Shown: one piece after another, positions 1 through 5,198 of the stretch | Numbering within the stretch: position 1 is the first letter of the stretch | How the letters are laid out: every line of letters begins with the position of its first letter | IMG/VR virus record: IMGVR_UViG_3300008107_000359 | Span: 1-25,324 of that record | Reading direction: 5' to 3' (one strand) | Source: a virus | Length of the DNA stretch: 25,324 nucleotides | Program-made: the position numbers and the translations under genes | The notes under the pieces: generated by a model | Told to the model about the DNA's origin: nothing | The model's database searches: none | Seen by the model: only the letters and a program-made list of their open reading frames with translations

Positions 1-1
1 T

Positions 2-400
2 TATGTTAGCGGTGGCTATGTAAAGAAATGCCTAAATCTTATGTTTGGTTGGGATTGGGATTTTGAAATACTTGACGAAAAAATATTGCATGGTGAGGCA
101 ATTGTCAAAGGTCGGTTAACTTGCAGAACTAACGGGCATACAATCATTAAAACTCAATACGGAAATAAGGGCATTGTTTTTAAGAAGCAAAGCCCAGAGG
201 ATACTGCAAAAGGATTGGATCGTATTCCCCTTTCAATTGGTAATGATTTAAAGTCAGCCGCTACGGATTGTTTAAAAAAGTGTGCTTCTGAAATTGGCAT
301 AGCATCCGACATCTATAACAAAGATGAATTTAGGGAGGTAAAAGTTAACACGGTATCAATCAAATCAAATAAAGAAAAACTCAATGGTAAAGGTAATTGA
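2..400 (+). CDS. Rad52/22-like single-strand annealing protein, 5' truncated
   Basis: The reading frame is open through the left edge of the window (residues YVSGGYVKKCLNLMFGWDWD...), so the true start lies upstream and the first ATG at 41 is only internal. The segment with L-S-I-G-N-D-L-K-S-A-A-T-D-C-L-K-K-C-A-S is characteristic of the Rad52/22 family of phage annealing proteins, where a (G/A)xDLKxAATDxLKKxA helix follows the beta core. Such proteins bind single-stranded DNA and pair it with complementary strands during phage recombination. The next gene is a YqaJ-type exonuclease overlapping by 17 bases, the standard partner, which strongly supports the role. The C-terminus is Lys/Asn-rich and probably disordered. 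The Rad52 assignment is by motif only; another annealing family with a similar helix is possible but less likely. Confidence 0.75.
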   Translation, partial: YVSGGYVKKCLNLMFGWDWDFEILDEKILHGEAIVKGRLTCRTNGHTIIKTQYGNKGIVFKKQSPEDTAKGLDRIPLSIGNDLKSAATDCLKKCASEIGIASDIYNKDEFREVKVNTVSIKSNKEKLNGKGN

Positions 401-1136
401 AAGGTTTATTCTTGACACTAAGCAAGAATGGGCAGCGGTTCGCAAAGGATTGTTTACCGCCTCAAGGATTAATGAGATACTAGCCAACGGCAAAGTATTG
501 ATGAATGAATCGGAACTAGCCGAATACAAAAAGGCTAATCCGAAAAGTACGGCTAAGTACAAAGAAGATGAAACCGTTTTAGGTGACGGGGCTATCACTT
601 ACATTCTTGAGATCGTTCAGGATTTAGAAGGTGCGCCTAAAGAAGTGTTTTATAATTCCGCGATGGATTGGGGAAATGTTACCGAACCAGAAGCGGCTAT
701 AAGATACTGCGAAATGTTTGGTTATGACCTAGAGGCAGACGATGTAATTTACACAAGCGAGGGCGGAACTGTTTTCTTTGTAGGTGATAACTTGGTAGGG
801 TGTACGCCTGACTTAATCTTAAGAGACAGAATAGTTCAAATGAAATGCCCCGAAAGTTCAACTCATTTGTATTACAAACTACATGTTAACGAGGCAAACT
901 TTCAAAAAGAGTTACCAGATTATTACGCTCAAGTTCAACTTGAAATGATGCTAACTGAAAGAGATGTTTGCGACTTCTTTTCTTTCGATCCTCGTTACCC
1001 AAGAACAGAATTGCAGACTCATAAGATTGAAGTCAAAGCGGATAAAGATTTTCAGAATAAAATATATCGGAAAGCACTCCTTTGCGAAGCAAAAAAACAG
1101 TCTTACATTCAATTAATAAACAACCTAAAAAACTAA
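384..1136 (+). CDS. YqaJ-like (lambda-exonuclease-type) viral recombinase nuclease
   Basis: A 250-residue protein with the ordered motifs of the YqaJ/lambda-exonuclease PD-(D/E)xK family: R20-x-G-x-FTASRI near the N-terminus, the MDWGNVTEPEAA segment (E101/E103), G-x-TPD with D143, the catalytic strand IVQMKCP (Q152, K154) and the helix YYAQVQLEMM (Q183, Q185). It should degrade one strand of linear duplex ends to give single-stranded DNA for the annealing protein encoded just upstream. The oddity is Q152 where lambda exonuclease and most relatives have Glu (ExK); QxK variants are known in other nuclease families of this fold, so activity may be kept. The start at 384 overlaps the previous gene by 17 bases. 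Length is typical of the family. Confidence 0.85.
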   Translation: MVKVIERFILDTKQEWAAVRKGLFTASRINEILANGKVLMNESELAEYKKANPKSTAKYKEDETVLGDGAITYILEIVQDLEGAPKEVFYNSAMDWGNVTEPEAAIRYCEMFGYDLEADDVIYTSEGGTVFFVGDNLVGCTPDLILRDRIVQMKCPESSTHLYYKLHVNEANFQKELPDYYAQVQLEMMLTERDVCDFFSFDPRYPRTELQTHKIEVKADKDFQNKIYRKALLCEAKKQSYIQLINNLKN

Positions 1137-1137
1137 C

Positions 1138-1320
1138 ATGGAAAAGAAATTCATTGGCAAAACAAAGCTAGGCAAGTACCCTGACCAGGTAGAGATCGGC
1201 ATCCAACAAAAGGACATTGACCTATTGCAGAAAGAGCTAGACGCGAAAGGTACTGGATGGACAAACATCCGAGTCAACAAGGGAAAGGAATCTGGCAAAC
1301 TTTATTCCGAGGTAATATGA
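1138..1320 (+). CDS. Small hypothetical phage protein (60 aa)
   Basis: A 60-residue charged protein starting one base after the exonuclease stop, and ending in an ATGA overlap with the next gene. It begins MEKKFIGKTKLGKYPDQVEIG and has a central Lys/Glu/Asp-rich helix-like stretch (QQKDIDLLQKELDAKG) followed by a probable beta segment. No recognised family. Tight packing between the recombination nuclease and further small genes suggests an early-gene accessory role, but no function can be read from the sequence. Confidence 0.7.
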   Translation: MEKKFIGKTKLGKYPDQVEIGIQQKDIDLLQKELDAKGTGWTNIRVNKGKESGKLYSEVI

Positions 1321-1496
1321 AAGCCAACCGAACCACAAAGACGGGAATGATGCAGCCGTATTTAAAGGTAAGTTTCTTCGATGATAAAAGTAATCATTGG
1401 TGGGAGCGTGACATTTACCCGACAAGTGTACGTGATAGGATGCAAGCGATATGGCAAAGCATGGTTTCAAGTGAACGTAATAACTCTAAACTTTAA
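1317..1496 (+). CDS. Small hypothetical phage protein (59 aa)
   Basis: The ATG at 1317 overlaps the preceding stop codon as ATGA, so this start is preferred over the in-frame ATG at 1257, which would overlap the neighbour by 64 bases. The protein begins MKANRTTKTGMMQPYLKVSFF and contains a Trp pair (WWERDIYP) and a C-terminal helix (RDRMQAIWQSMV). No known domain is recognised. It belongs to a run of translationally coupled small genes after the recombination pair. Confidence 0.6.
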   Translation: MKANRTTKTGMMQPYLKVSFFDDKSNHWWERDIYPTSVRDRMQAIWQSMVSSERNNSKL

Positions 1497-1499
1497 TTT

Positions 1500-1622
1500 A
1501 TGACAATCTACACAGACAGTTTTGAAACCGTGGCGCGCAACGTGCGCATGGGCGGTGTAAAGTCCCTGGACTATAAATTTGTATTGCGTTTTTTCAGGTT
1601 CATGTATGTATTTGAACTATGA
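1500..1622 (+). CDS. Very small hypothetical protein (40 aa)
   Basis: An ATG at 1500 opens a 40-codon frame (MTIYTDSFETVARNVRMGG..., ending FMYVFEL) whose TGA overlaps the ATG of the next gene as ATGA at 1619. The same stop/start coupling occurs at neighbouring genes, and the frame fills exactly the gap between them, which is the main reason to call it. The C-terminal third is aromatic and hydrophobic (FVLRFFRFMYVFEL), perhaps an amphipathic or membrane-associated helix. No family is recognised. Confidence 0.5.
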   Translation: MTIYTDSFETVARNVRMGGVKSLDYKFVLRFFRFMYVFEL

Positions 1623-1825
1623 AGCAGCGCACCAAGAAGATAATGGAAGGCAAAGAATGCTTTCTGAAAGACCTCAAAGAAGGTGACACTTTCCGAATGA
1701 GGCACACGGGCGGAACGGTTTACACGTTTTACCAAAAAGGCGATTACAACTACATAGTCACAACGGAAAGCGGTTCTTTCTTTGCCTCACCTACAACACC
1801 AGTTAAACCTTTAAAACAATTTTGA
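1619..1825 (+). CDS. Small hypothetical phage protein (68 aa)
   Basis: A 68-residue basic protein (MKQRTKKIMEGKECFLKDLK...) with a compact beta-rich middle: KEGDTFRMRHTGGTVYTFYQKGDYNYIVTT. The pattern (LKEGDxFxx..GxVY) resembles small SH3-like barrels found in many phages and used as DNA- or protein-binding modules, but this is only a resemblance. The start overlaps the previous stop as ATGA. It is followed after one base by a small membrane protein gene. Confidence 0.65.
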   Translation: MKQRTKKIMEGKECFLKDLKEGDTFRMRHTGGTVYTFYQKGDYNYIVTTESGSFFASPTTPVKPLKQF

Positions 1826-1826
1826 C

Positions 1827-1997
1827 ATGAAAAACACAAAACTAAAAGACCTCAAGTACGAGATACCCGGAACGGAGACCAACCGTCCCGCGCTGGAACT
1901 GTTAAAGGGATTGTTGATAGCTTTCCTTTTATCGATCGGTGTTTTTCTCGCCATCGCTTGGGTATTGGCAAACACTAACGCAATAGATAACTTATGA
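1827..1997 (+). CDS. Small single-pass membrane protein (56 aa)
   Basis: An ATG at 1827, one base after the preceding stop, opens a 56-codon frame ending in an ATGA overlap with the next gene (ATG at 1994). Residues 1-25 are polar and charged. Residues about 27-48 (KGLLIAFLLSIGVFLAIAWVL) form one clear transmembrane helix, with a short polar C-terminal tail. The positive N-terminal half suggests an N-in orientation. No family is recognised; small one-helix proteins in early phage operons are sometimes superinfection or host-membrane modulators, which is speculation here. Confidence 0.6.
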   Translation: MKNTKLKDLKYEIPGTETNRPALELLKGLLIAFLLSIGVFLAIAWVLANTNAIDNL

Positions 1998-2281
1998 AAA
2001 CAAAAATTAGGGACACCAGCCTGGACGCACACAGATCGATCAGGCGCGAATTACAGGGTAAAGAGAAGTTGGTACTGGGTGCGCTGATTGCGCTCAAGGG
2101 CAAGGCCACAAACAAGGAACTGGCCAACTATCTGCAATGGGAAATCAACAGAATCACGGGGCGCACCAATAGCCTGTTTGAGCAGGGCATCATAAAGGCA
2201 GGGGAAAAAGTGGTGGACCCACAGACCAACCGCAAGGCCGTCAAGTGGGTTTTTACATCTTTACAATTGAAATTGTTATGA
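1994..2281 (+). CDS. Winged-helix DNA-binding protein (95 aa)
   Basis: Residues about 17-88 read as a winged helix-turn-helix: helix EKLVLGALIAL, turn, KATNKELANYL (N40-L47), recognition-type helix INRITGRTNSLFEQGII, and a wing ending AVKWVFTS. The core TNKELAxYLxWxINRITGRxNxL is a form seen in many Bacteroidota phage genes, usually near replication genes. It probably binds DNA as a regulator or replication accessory. Both ends overlap neighbours as ATGA, so it is translated with its neighbours. It has no catalytic motif. Which sites it binds is unknown; the palindromes at 4920-4933 and 15313-15327 are candidate operators in this window but nothing links them to it. Confidence 0.7.
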   Translation: MKTKIRDTSLDAHRSIRRELQGKEKLVLGALIALKGKATNKELANYLQWEINRITGRTNSLFEQGIIKAGEKVVDPQTNRKAVKWVFTSLQLKLL

Positions 2282-2370
2282 AAAAAGCAATCGAACTTAA
2301 ACAGGGCGACCTGGTGTGGATGGCCGGGATGATAATGGGGTTCAACGGATTTGTAAATGAAACGATATGA
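2278..2370 (+). CDS. Very small hypothetical protein (30 aa)
   Basis: A 30-codon frame (MKKAIELKQGDLVWMAGMIM...) bounded by ATGA overlaps on both sides: its ATG overlaps the winged-helix stop at 2278-2281 and its TGA overlaps the next ATG at 2367-2370. The exact double overlap is the evidence for a real gene. The peptide has a KQGDLVW beta-strand-like start and Met-rich middle. No family is recognised. Confidence 0.45.
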   Translation: MKKAIELKQGDLVWMAGMIMGFNGFVNETI

Positions 2371-2570
2371 TCGAGGCCAGCGAGTTAAACATAGCCCAGA
2401 TCATCGAGGCCAACAAGCTTCACATTCAAGGCCGCTCGGAGTTTATCTTTTCCAACGTCAGGCATCTTGAGGATCGCTACACGATCAGGATTAACAAGGT
2501 CAGCAAAAAGAGTAAATCCAGTACGATAAAAGAGTACGTTAACGGAAAAATAGTTTATAAGAAGCGTTGA
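2367..2570 (+). CDS. Small hypothetical phage protein (67 aa)
   Basis: A 67-residue protein, MIEASELNIAQIIEANKLHI..., whose C-terminal half is strongly basic (RINKVSKKSKSSTIKEYVNGKIVYKKR). It is the last gene of the coupled small-gene run. Its stop at 2568-2570 overlaps the predicted -33 element of the next promoter. No family is recognised; the basic tail would suit nucleic-acid binding, which is inference only. Confidence 0.65.
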   Translation: MIEASELNIAQIIEANKLHIQGRSEFIFSNVRHLEDRYTIRINKVSKKSKSSTIKEYVNGKIVYKKR

Positions 2571-2596
2571 ATTGTGTAAGGTTTTGAGTATGTTTG
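2566..2596 (+). promoter_or_regulatory. Bacteroidota-type promoter
   Basis: GTTG at 2566-2569, exactly 19 bases, then TATGTTTG at 2589-2596, which fits the Bacteroidota -33/-7 form TTTG-N19-TAnnTTTG with one mismatch in the -33 box. Transcription would begin near 2602-2604, giving a leader of about 107 bases before the ATG at 2710. It sits at the boundary between the small early genes and the replication genes. Confidence 0.6.
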
Positions 2597-2602
2597 TACT
2601 CA

Positions 2603-2709
2603 CTTTAAGATACTAAAATTTATGCCTGTTGCAGAGGCGTTTACAACCAAAACTAAAGACCCTTGTGGGGAAGAGCTGCAACCTCGACTCCGCAAGGGTT
2701 TTCTATTGT
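2603..2709 (+). ncRNA. Structured 5' leader RNA with complementary (kissing) hairpin loops
   Basis: Two hairpins are visible. Hairpin 1 pairs 2622-2627 with 2635-2640 (one G-U) around the 7-nt loop GTTGCAG (2628-2634). Hairpin 2 pairs 2659-2668 with 2690-2699 (10 bp, one G-U), has an internal loop, then a GAG/CTC inner stem (2673-2675/2683-2685) presenting the 7-nt loop CTGCAAC (2676-2682). The two loops are perfectly complementary, so a 7-bp kissing interaction is possible. Hairpin 2 is followed by TTTTCT, so it could also act as a weak terminator or attenuator. The ATG of the next gene comes 10 bases after hairpin 2. A 33-codon frame (2622-2723) runs through the leader and could be a leader peptide. 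The structure is seen; the regulatory role is inferred. Confidence 0.5.
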
Positions 2710-2961
2710 ATGGCGTATTTTAGTAACGGTTCAGAAGGTCACGTATTCGATGACCAATGCGGACGCTGCAAATTTGGAAAGTCACCTTGCCCGATTGCAC
2801 TCATCCAAATATCTTACAATTACGATCAGTTGAAAGATACTACCGGAACAGCTCGAAAGATAATGGACACGCTTGTAAATGATAGCGGGGATTGTGCTGT
2901 CTACGAAATGGCTAAGACTGATTTTGCCATTGATCCTAACCAATTGGAGGACTTGTTTTAA
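2710..2961 (+). CDS. Small Cys-rich phage protein (83 aa), possible zinc site
   Basis: Start chosen at the ATG at 2710 (MAYFSNGSEGHVFDDQCGRC...), because the longer version from a TTG at 2629 would run through the structured leader. Residues 11-27 contain H11, C17-x2-C20-x6-C27, with a further Cys at 62, a possible metal site. Proteins beginning M-x-FSNGxEG with a CxxC...CP motif are common in phage genomes near replication genes but have no established function that I know. It is followed one base later by the replication-initiator-like gene, so the two are probably co-expressed from the promoter at 2566-2596. Confidence 0.75.
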   Translation: MAYFSNGSEGHVFDDQCGRCKFGKSPCPIALIQISYNYDQLKDTTGTARKIMDTLVNDSGDCAVYEMAKTDFAIDPNQLEDLF

Positions 2962-2962
2962 G

Positions 2963-3655
2963 ATGGCAAAAAGATTCACCGATACCGAGAAGTGGAAAGA
3001 TGAATGGTGGGGATCATTGCCTAATGATTACCGAATGATTTGGCTATACTTAGTTGATAGTTGTTCAATTGCTGGAATATGGAAGAAAGATTTTCGCGGC
3101 TTAAACTTCAACTGCAACACAAATATTTCAGAAAAAGAATTTAAAGAGGTATTTGGATCGCGTCTAATTGACAAGGGTAATTTCTTTTTTATTCCAAAGT
3201 TTCTTCGTTTCCAATGCCCAAAAGGCCTAAATTCAAATAAGCCGGCAATCCTTTCAATTGTAAAAGAGATCGAACAAAACAATTTAACAGTAATGGTTCA
3301 GGAATCATTAGGTAATGATTTTTTAATCATTAAAGACAAAGGAAAGGGAACAGACAAAGGAAAGGGAGAAGGAAAGGACAAAGGAAAAGACACGCCAGAA
3401 GTTTACATTGAGGTTAACGGAGAGGTGATCACCGACCCAATGCGCATGCTGGAATATTACGAAATTCAATTGAATGGTATGCAGTCTGAATTTGATAATC
3501 TTGCATGGCGACCATTGGTTAGTGTATGGCTAAAACAGCATGTCGGAGAGGCTTTCAATGACGCTATGCACGTAAAGAACAGCTTTAAAAAGTTCTACAT
3601 GTTTTATAAACCGGAAAAAGTACAAACCAAAAGAAAACTAGCATTTGATTTATGA
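2963..3655 (+). CDS. Replication initiator-like / helix-turn-helix phage protein (230 aa)
   Basis: The start at ATG 2963 (MAKRFTDTEKWKDEWWGSLP...) lies one base after the previous stop; an ATG at 2879 would overlap that gene. The N-terminal module (residues 1-120, with WKDEWW..L...YR..WLYL.D....AGIW) is the form found at the front of many Bacteroidota phage replication proteins. A Lys/Gly/Asp repeat linker follows at about residues 125-143 (KDKGKGTDKGKGEGKDKGKD), then a C-terminal region that may bind a partner (WRPLVSVWLKQHVGEAF...). It probably recruits the replication machinery, by analogy with lambda O or DnaD-like proteins. The linker DNA carries direct repeats that could be iterons. No catalytic motif is seen, so the initiator role rests on family pattern and neighbours. 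Confidence 0.6.
   Translation: MAKRFTDTEKWKDEWWGSLPNDYRMIWLYLVDSCSIAGIWKKDFRGLNFNCNTNISEKEFKEVFGSRLIDKGNFFFIPKFLRFQCPKGLNSNKPAILSIVKEIEQNNLTVMVQESLGNDFLIIKDKGKGTDKGKGEGKDKGKDTPEVYIEVNGEVITDPMRMLEYYEIQLNGMQSEFDNLAWRPLVSVWLKQHVGEAFNDAMHVKNSFKKFYMFYKPEKVQTKRKLAFDL
3303..3390 (+). repeat. AT-rich inverted repeats and GACAAAGGAAAGGGA direct repeats inside the initiator-like gene
   Basis: AATCATTA occurs at 3303-3310 and 3325-3332, with its reverse complement TAATGATT between them at 3313-3320 (8-bp stem, TTTT loop on the right). Immediately after, GACAAAGGAAAGGGA occurs exactly at 3335-3349 and 3353-3367 (18-bp step), with a degenerate third copy at 3377-3390. The layout, AT-rich dyad next to direct repeats within an initiator gene, recalls the lambda origin in gene O. 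The repeats also encode a low-complexity linker, so they may simply be a coding effect. Confidence 0.5.
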
Positions 3656-4287
3656 AAGAGTTCTTTGAAAACTGCCTCCGAGATTTGGAGGCTTTAACAG
3701 GCAAGCGTCAGGTTTACTACTGGCAGACCGAAACTGACACCGACAGCACAGGGAAAGCGAAGGGAATGCGTAAATTTGAAGTGTGCGTCCAAGGCATGGT
3801 TATCCAATCTGGGAACTTTTCCTACATCCCAGAAGCCGACCAGAAGCGTATCATTACCCAAATGATGGTAAAAGATCAGGACTACGAGGCCTTGAATAGC
3901 TCGGTTATCTACAAGTGGCTATCGATGTACAAAGACAAGTACTTTATGGCAGCCAATGCACCAGAGCCTGACCCGATCAGGAAGCTAACACCTGAGGAAA
4001 GTGAACGCGTTGACAAACTTGCCAAAGAGTACCTAGCTCAATTGGCCGGAACATTTCATCCCAGTTTTAAAGGCATCGAAAAGGACATGGAGGCCATCGA
4101 ACAAGAGGATAAAGCACGCATTGAAAAGCCTCAATCAACCTCAAAGAAGTCAGGCTACGTCCAGCCGAGCGCGGAATACGTGGCCATGAGCGAGGCAAAA
4201 AGGCTATGGGCATTGGAGAACACCGACCTGCTTACTGGCAAAAGGTTGCCCGATTCGCTTTCTTTTGAGGAATGGATTTTATTGTGA
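3652..4287 (+). CDS. Hypothetical replication-associated protein (211 aa)
   Basis: The ATG overlaps the initiator-like gene's stop as ATGA, implying coupled translation. N-terminal residues 1-105 look folded, with the segment SYIPEADQKRIITQMMVKDQDYEALNSSVIYKWLSMYKDKYF. A charged, probably disordered stretch follows (residues 110-165, Pro/Glu/Lys), then a short helical C-terminus. The position directly after an initiator-like gene is where helicase loaders or primosomal partners are often found, but there is no Walker A motif, so an AAA+ loader of the DnaC type is excluded. Similar proteins with a DQ-x-x-I-I-x-x-x-M-x-x-DQ pattern seem common in Bacteroidota phages; their function is not known to me. 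Confidence 0.6.
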   Translation: MKEFFENCLRDLEALTGKRQVYYWQTETDTDSTGKAKGMRKFEVCVQGMVIQSGNFSYIPEADQKRIITQMMVKDQDYEALNSSVIYKWLSMYKDKYFMAANAPEPDPIRKLTPEESERVDKLAKEYLAQLAGTFHPSFKGIEKDMEAIEQEDKARIEKPQSTSKKSGYVQPSAEYVAMSEAKRLWALENTDLLTGKRLPDSLSFEEWILL

Positions 4288-4291
4288 AACC

Positions 4292-4525
4292 ATGGAAGAC
4301 TCACCTAAATACAAAATCCGGCACCATGACGAAATCCTTGCCATCGAACTCACCGAAGCGGAAAAGGAAGAGGCACTCTACGAATGGAAGCTGCGCAAGT
4401 TCTTCAAAAACAGGGGCATACACGTAACGGGCGTGGGCCACATAAAGGCAAGCGACTATTGGGCTGCCGTGGACAAGGTGCGCGAAACAAGGCAACTCAA
4501 CGAAACAATCAAACTTAAAGAATAA
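4292..4525 (+). CDS. Small hypothetical protein (77 aa)
   Basis: Start chosen at ATG 4292 (MEDSPKYKIRHHDEILAIEL...), four bases after the previous stop, in preference to an in-frame TTG at 4265 inside that gene. The protein is mostly helical and charged: ELTEAEKEEALYEWKLRKFFKNRGI, then a C-terminal VTGVGHIKASDYWAAVDKVRETRQLN. No family is recognised. The DNA around 3652-4525 looks more GC-rich by eye than the AT-rich stretch before it, hinting at a different recombination history. Confidence 0.65.
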   Translation: MEDSPKYKIRHHDEILAIELTEAEKEEALYEWKLRKFFKNRGIHVTGVGHIKASDYWAAVDKVRETRQLNETIKLKE

Positions 4526-4529
4526 ACAC

Positions 4530-4919
4530 ATGGTACCGTTCCTAGTACTTTTGGCCTTCGAACTGTTCCGCAACTGGTTTGCGATCGTAAAGATGAAACA
4601 AACGCCCAACCACCCACGCGGATGGGCATTGCGCGCGCTTGTGGTAATATTTATCGCTTTCTTTAAGTTTGACCTAGAGCTTTCAACCGTGGTCATTTTT
4701 GGCAGAGAGTTAGTGTTGCCTGTAACCACGGTTGTTTATTGCATCGGATGCGGCCTCGCGTTCTGGTTCCCGTTCGATGTGCTACTAAATGTTTCACGTG
4801 GAAAGGTTTGGAACTACACCGGAAAGGATGCGTTACTCGATCGGCTAAGTTCTGACGCTTGGTGGGCTGTAAAGTTCGTTTTGATGTTAGTAGGGATTTG
4901 GCTAATTTTGGGGGTGTAA
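4530..4919 (+). CDS. Multi-pass membrane protein (129 aa)
   Basis: Four hydrophobic stretches are clear: residues about 1-20 (MVPFLVLLAFELFRNWFAIV), 33-48 (ALRALVVIFIAFFKF), 62-86 (LVLPVTTVVYCIGCGLAFWF) and 110-129 (AWWAVKFVLMLVGIWLILGV). They are joined by short basic or polar loops. No family is recognised and it lacks the typical holin layout of a short charged tail. It sits at the end of the replication block, and the promoter for the packaging genes lies within its 3' end. Confidence 0.65.
   Translation: MVPFLVLLAFELFRNWFAIVKMKQTPNHPRGWALRALVVIFIAFFKFDLELSTVVIFGRELVLPVTTVVYCIGCGLAFWFPFDVLLNVSRGKVWNYTGKDALLDRLSSDAWWAVKFVLMLVGIWLILGV
4880..4910 (+). promoter_or_regulatory. Strong Bacteroidota-type promoter for the packaging/structural module
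   Basis: TTTG at 4880-4883, exactly 19 bases, TAATTTTG at 4903-4910: a full match to TTTG-N19-TAnnTTTG. It lies in the last codons of the membrane protein gene and points at terS (ATG 4944). Transcription would start near 4916-4918, just before the 14-bp palindrome. This is the best promoter match found by eye in the window. Confidence 0.65.
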
Positions 4920-4933
4920 TTTGTTTAAACAAA
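4920..4933. promoter_or_regulatory. 14-bp perfect palindrome upstream of terS (candidate operator or packaging site)
   Basis: TTTGTTTAAACAAA is a perfect palindrome lying between the -7 box (4903-4910) and the terS ATG (4944), i.e. at the expected first transcribed bases. A dimeric repressor bound here would block the promoter. A terminase recognition site is a second possibility, because cos/pac sites are often beside terS. Confidence 0.4.
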
Positions 4934-4943
4934 AGAAATCAAA

Positions 4944-5198
4944 ATGCCAAGTGGAGGCGCAAATAGAGGGCAAGGTAGAAAGCCAGTAGCCGAAGAACTT
5001 AACACCCGAATACTAAGTCAAACGGCTATTATAGCAAAATACGGCTCATTGGAAGCTGGACTGCAAAAGCTTTTAGAATCAGACCGCGACCCGTTGGTGA
5101 AGTTTGTCTTTGAACACGCGCTGGGCAAGCCAGTAGATAAACTTGAGGCCAAAGTTGACGGTGAGGTTATCCACATCCGGTTTAGGGATGCCGAATGA
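4944..5198 (+). CDS. terS: Terminase small subunit-like DNA-binding protein (84 aa)
   Basis: An 84-residue protein beginning MPSGGANRGQGRKPVAEELN. The GGxNxGxGRKP N-terminus is the usual start of small terminase-type proteins in Bacteroidota and other phages, followed by helical segments (AIIAKYGSLEAGLQKLLES and PLVKFVFEHALGKPVDKLEAK). It should recognise the packaging site and recruit the large subunit encoded immediately downstream, with an overlapping start (ATGA). At 84 residues it is short for a TerS, so it may hold only the DNA-binding and oligomerisation parts. It is the first gene after the promoter at 4880-4910. Confidence 0.7.
   Translation: MPSGGANRGQGRKPVAEELNTRILSQTAIIAKYGSLEAGLQKLLESDRDPLVKFVFEHALGKPVDKLEAKVDGEVIHIRFRDAE

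Noticed and set aside
40-47. TATGTTTG as a promoter -7 box inside the annealing gene
   Set aside because: It lies in a conserved coding stretch, and the window does not show enough sequence upstream for the -33 element.
2629-2961. TTG start at 2629 for the Cys-rich gene
   Set aside because: It would translate through the structured leader; the ATG at 2710 begins the recognisable MAYFSNGSEG protein.
3335-3390. Direct repeats as a CRISPR array or microsatellite
   Set aside because: Only two exact units and one degenerate unit, in frame with a Lys/Gly/Asp linker and without spacers of equal length.
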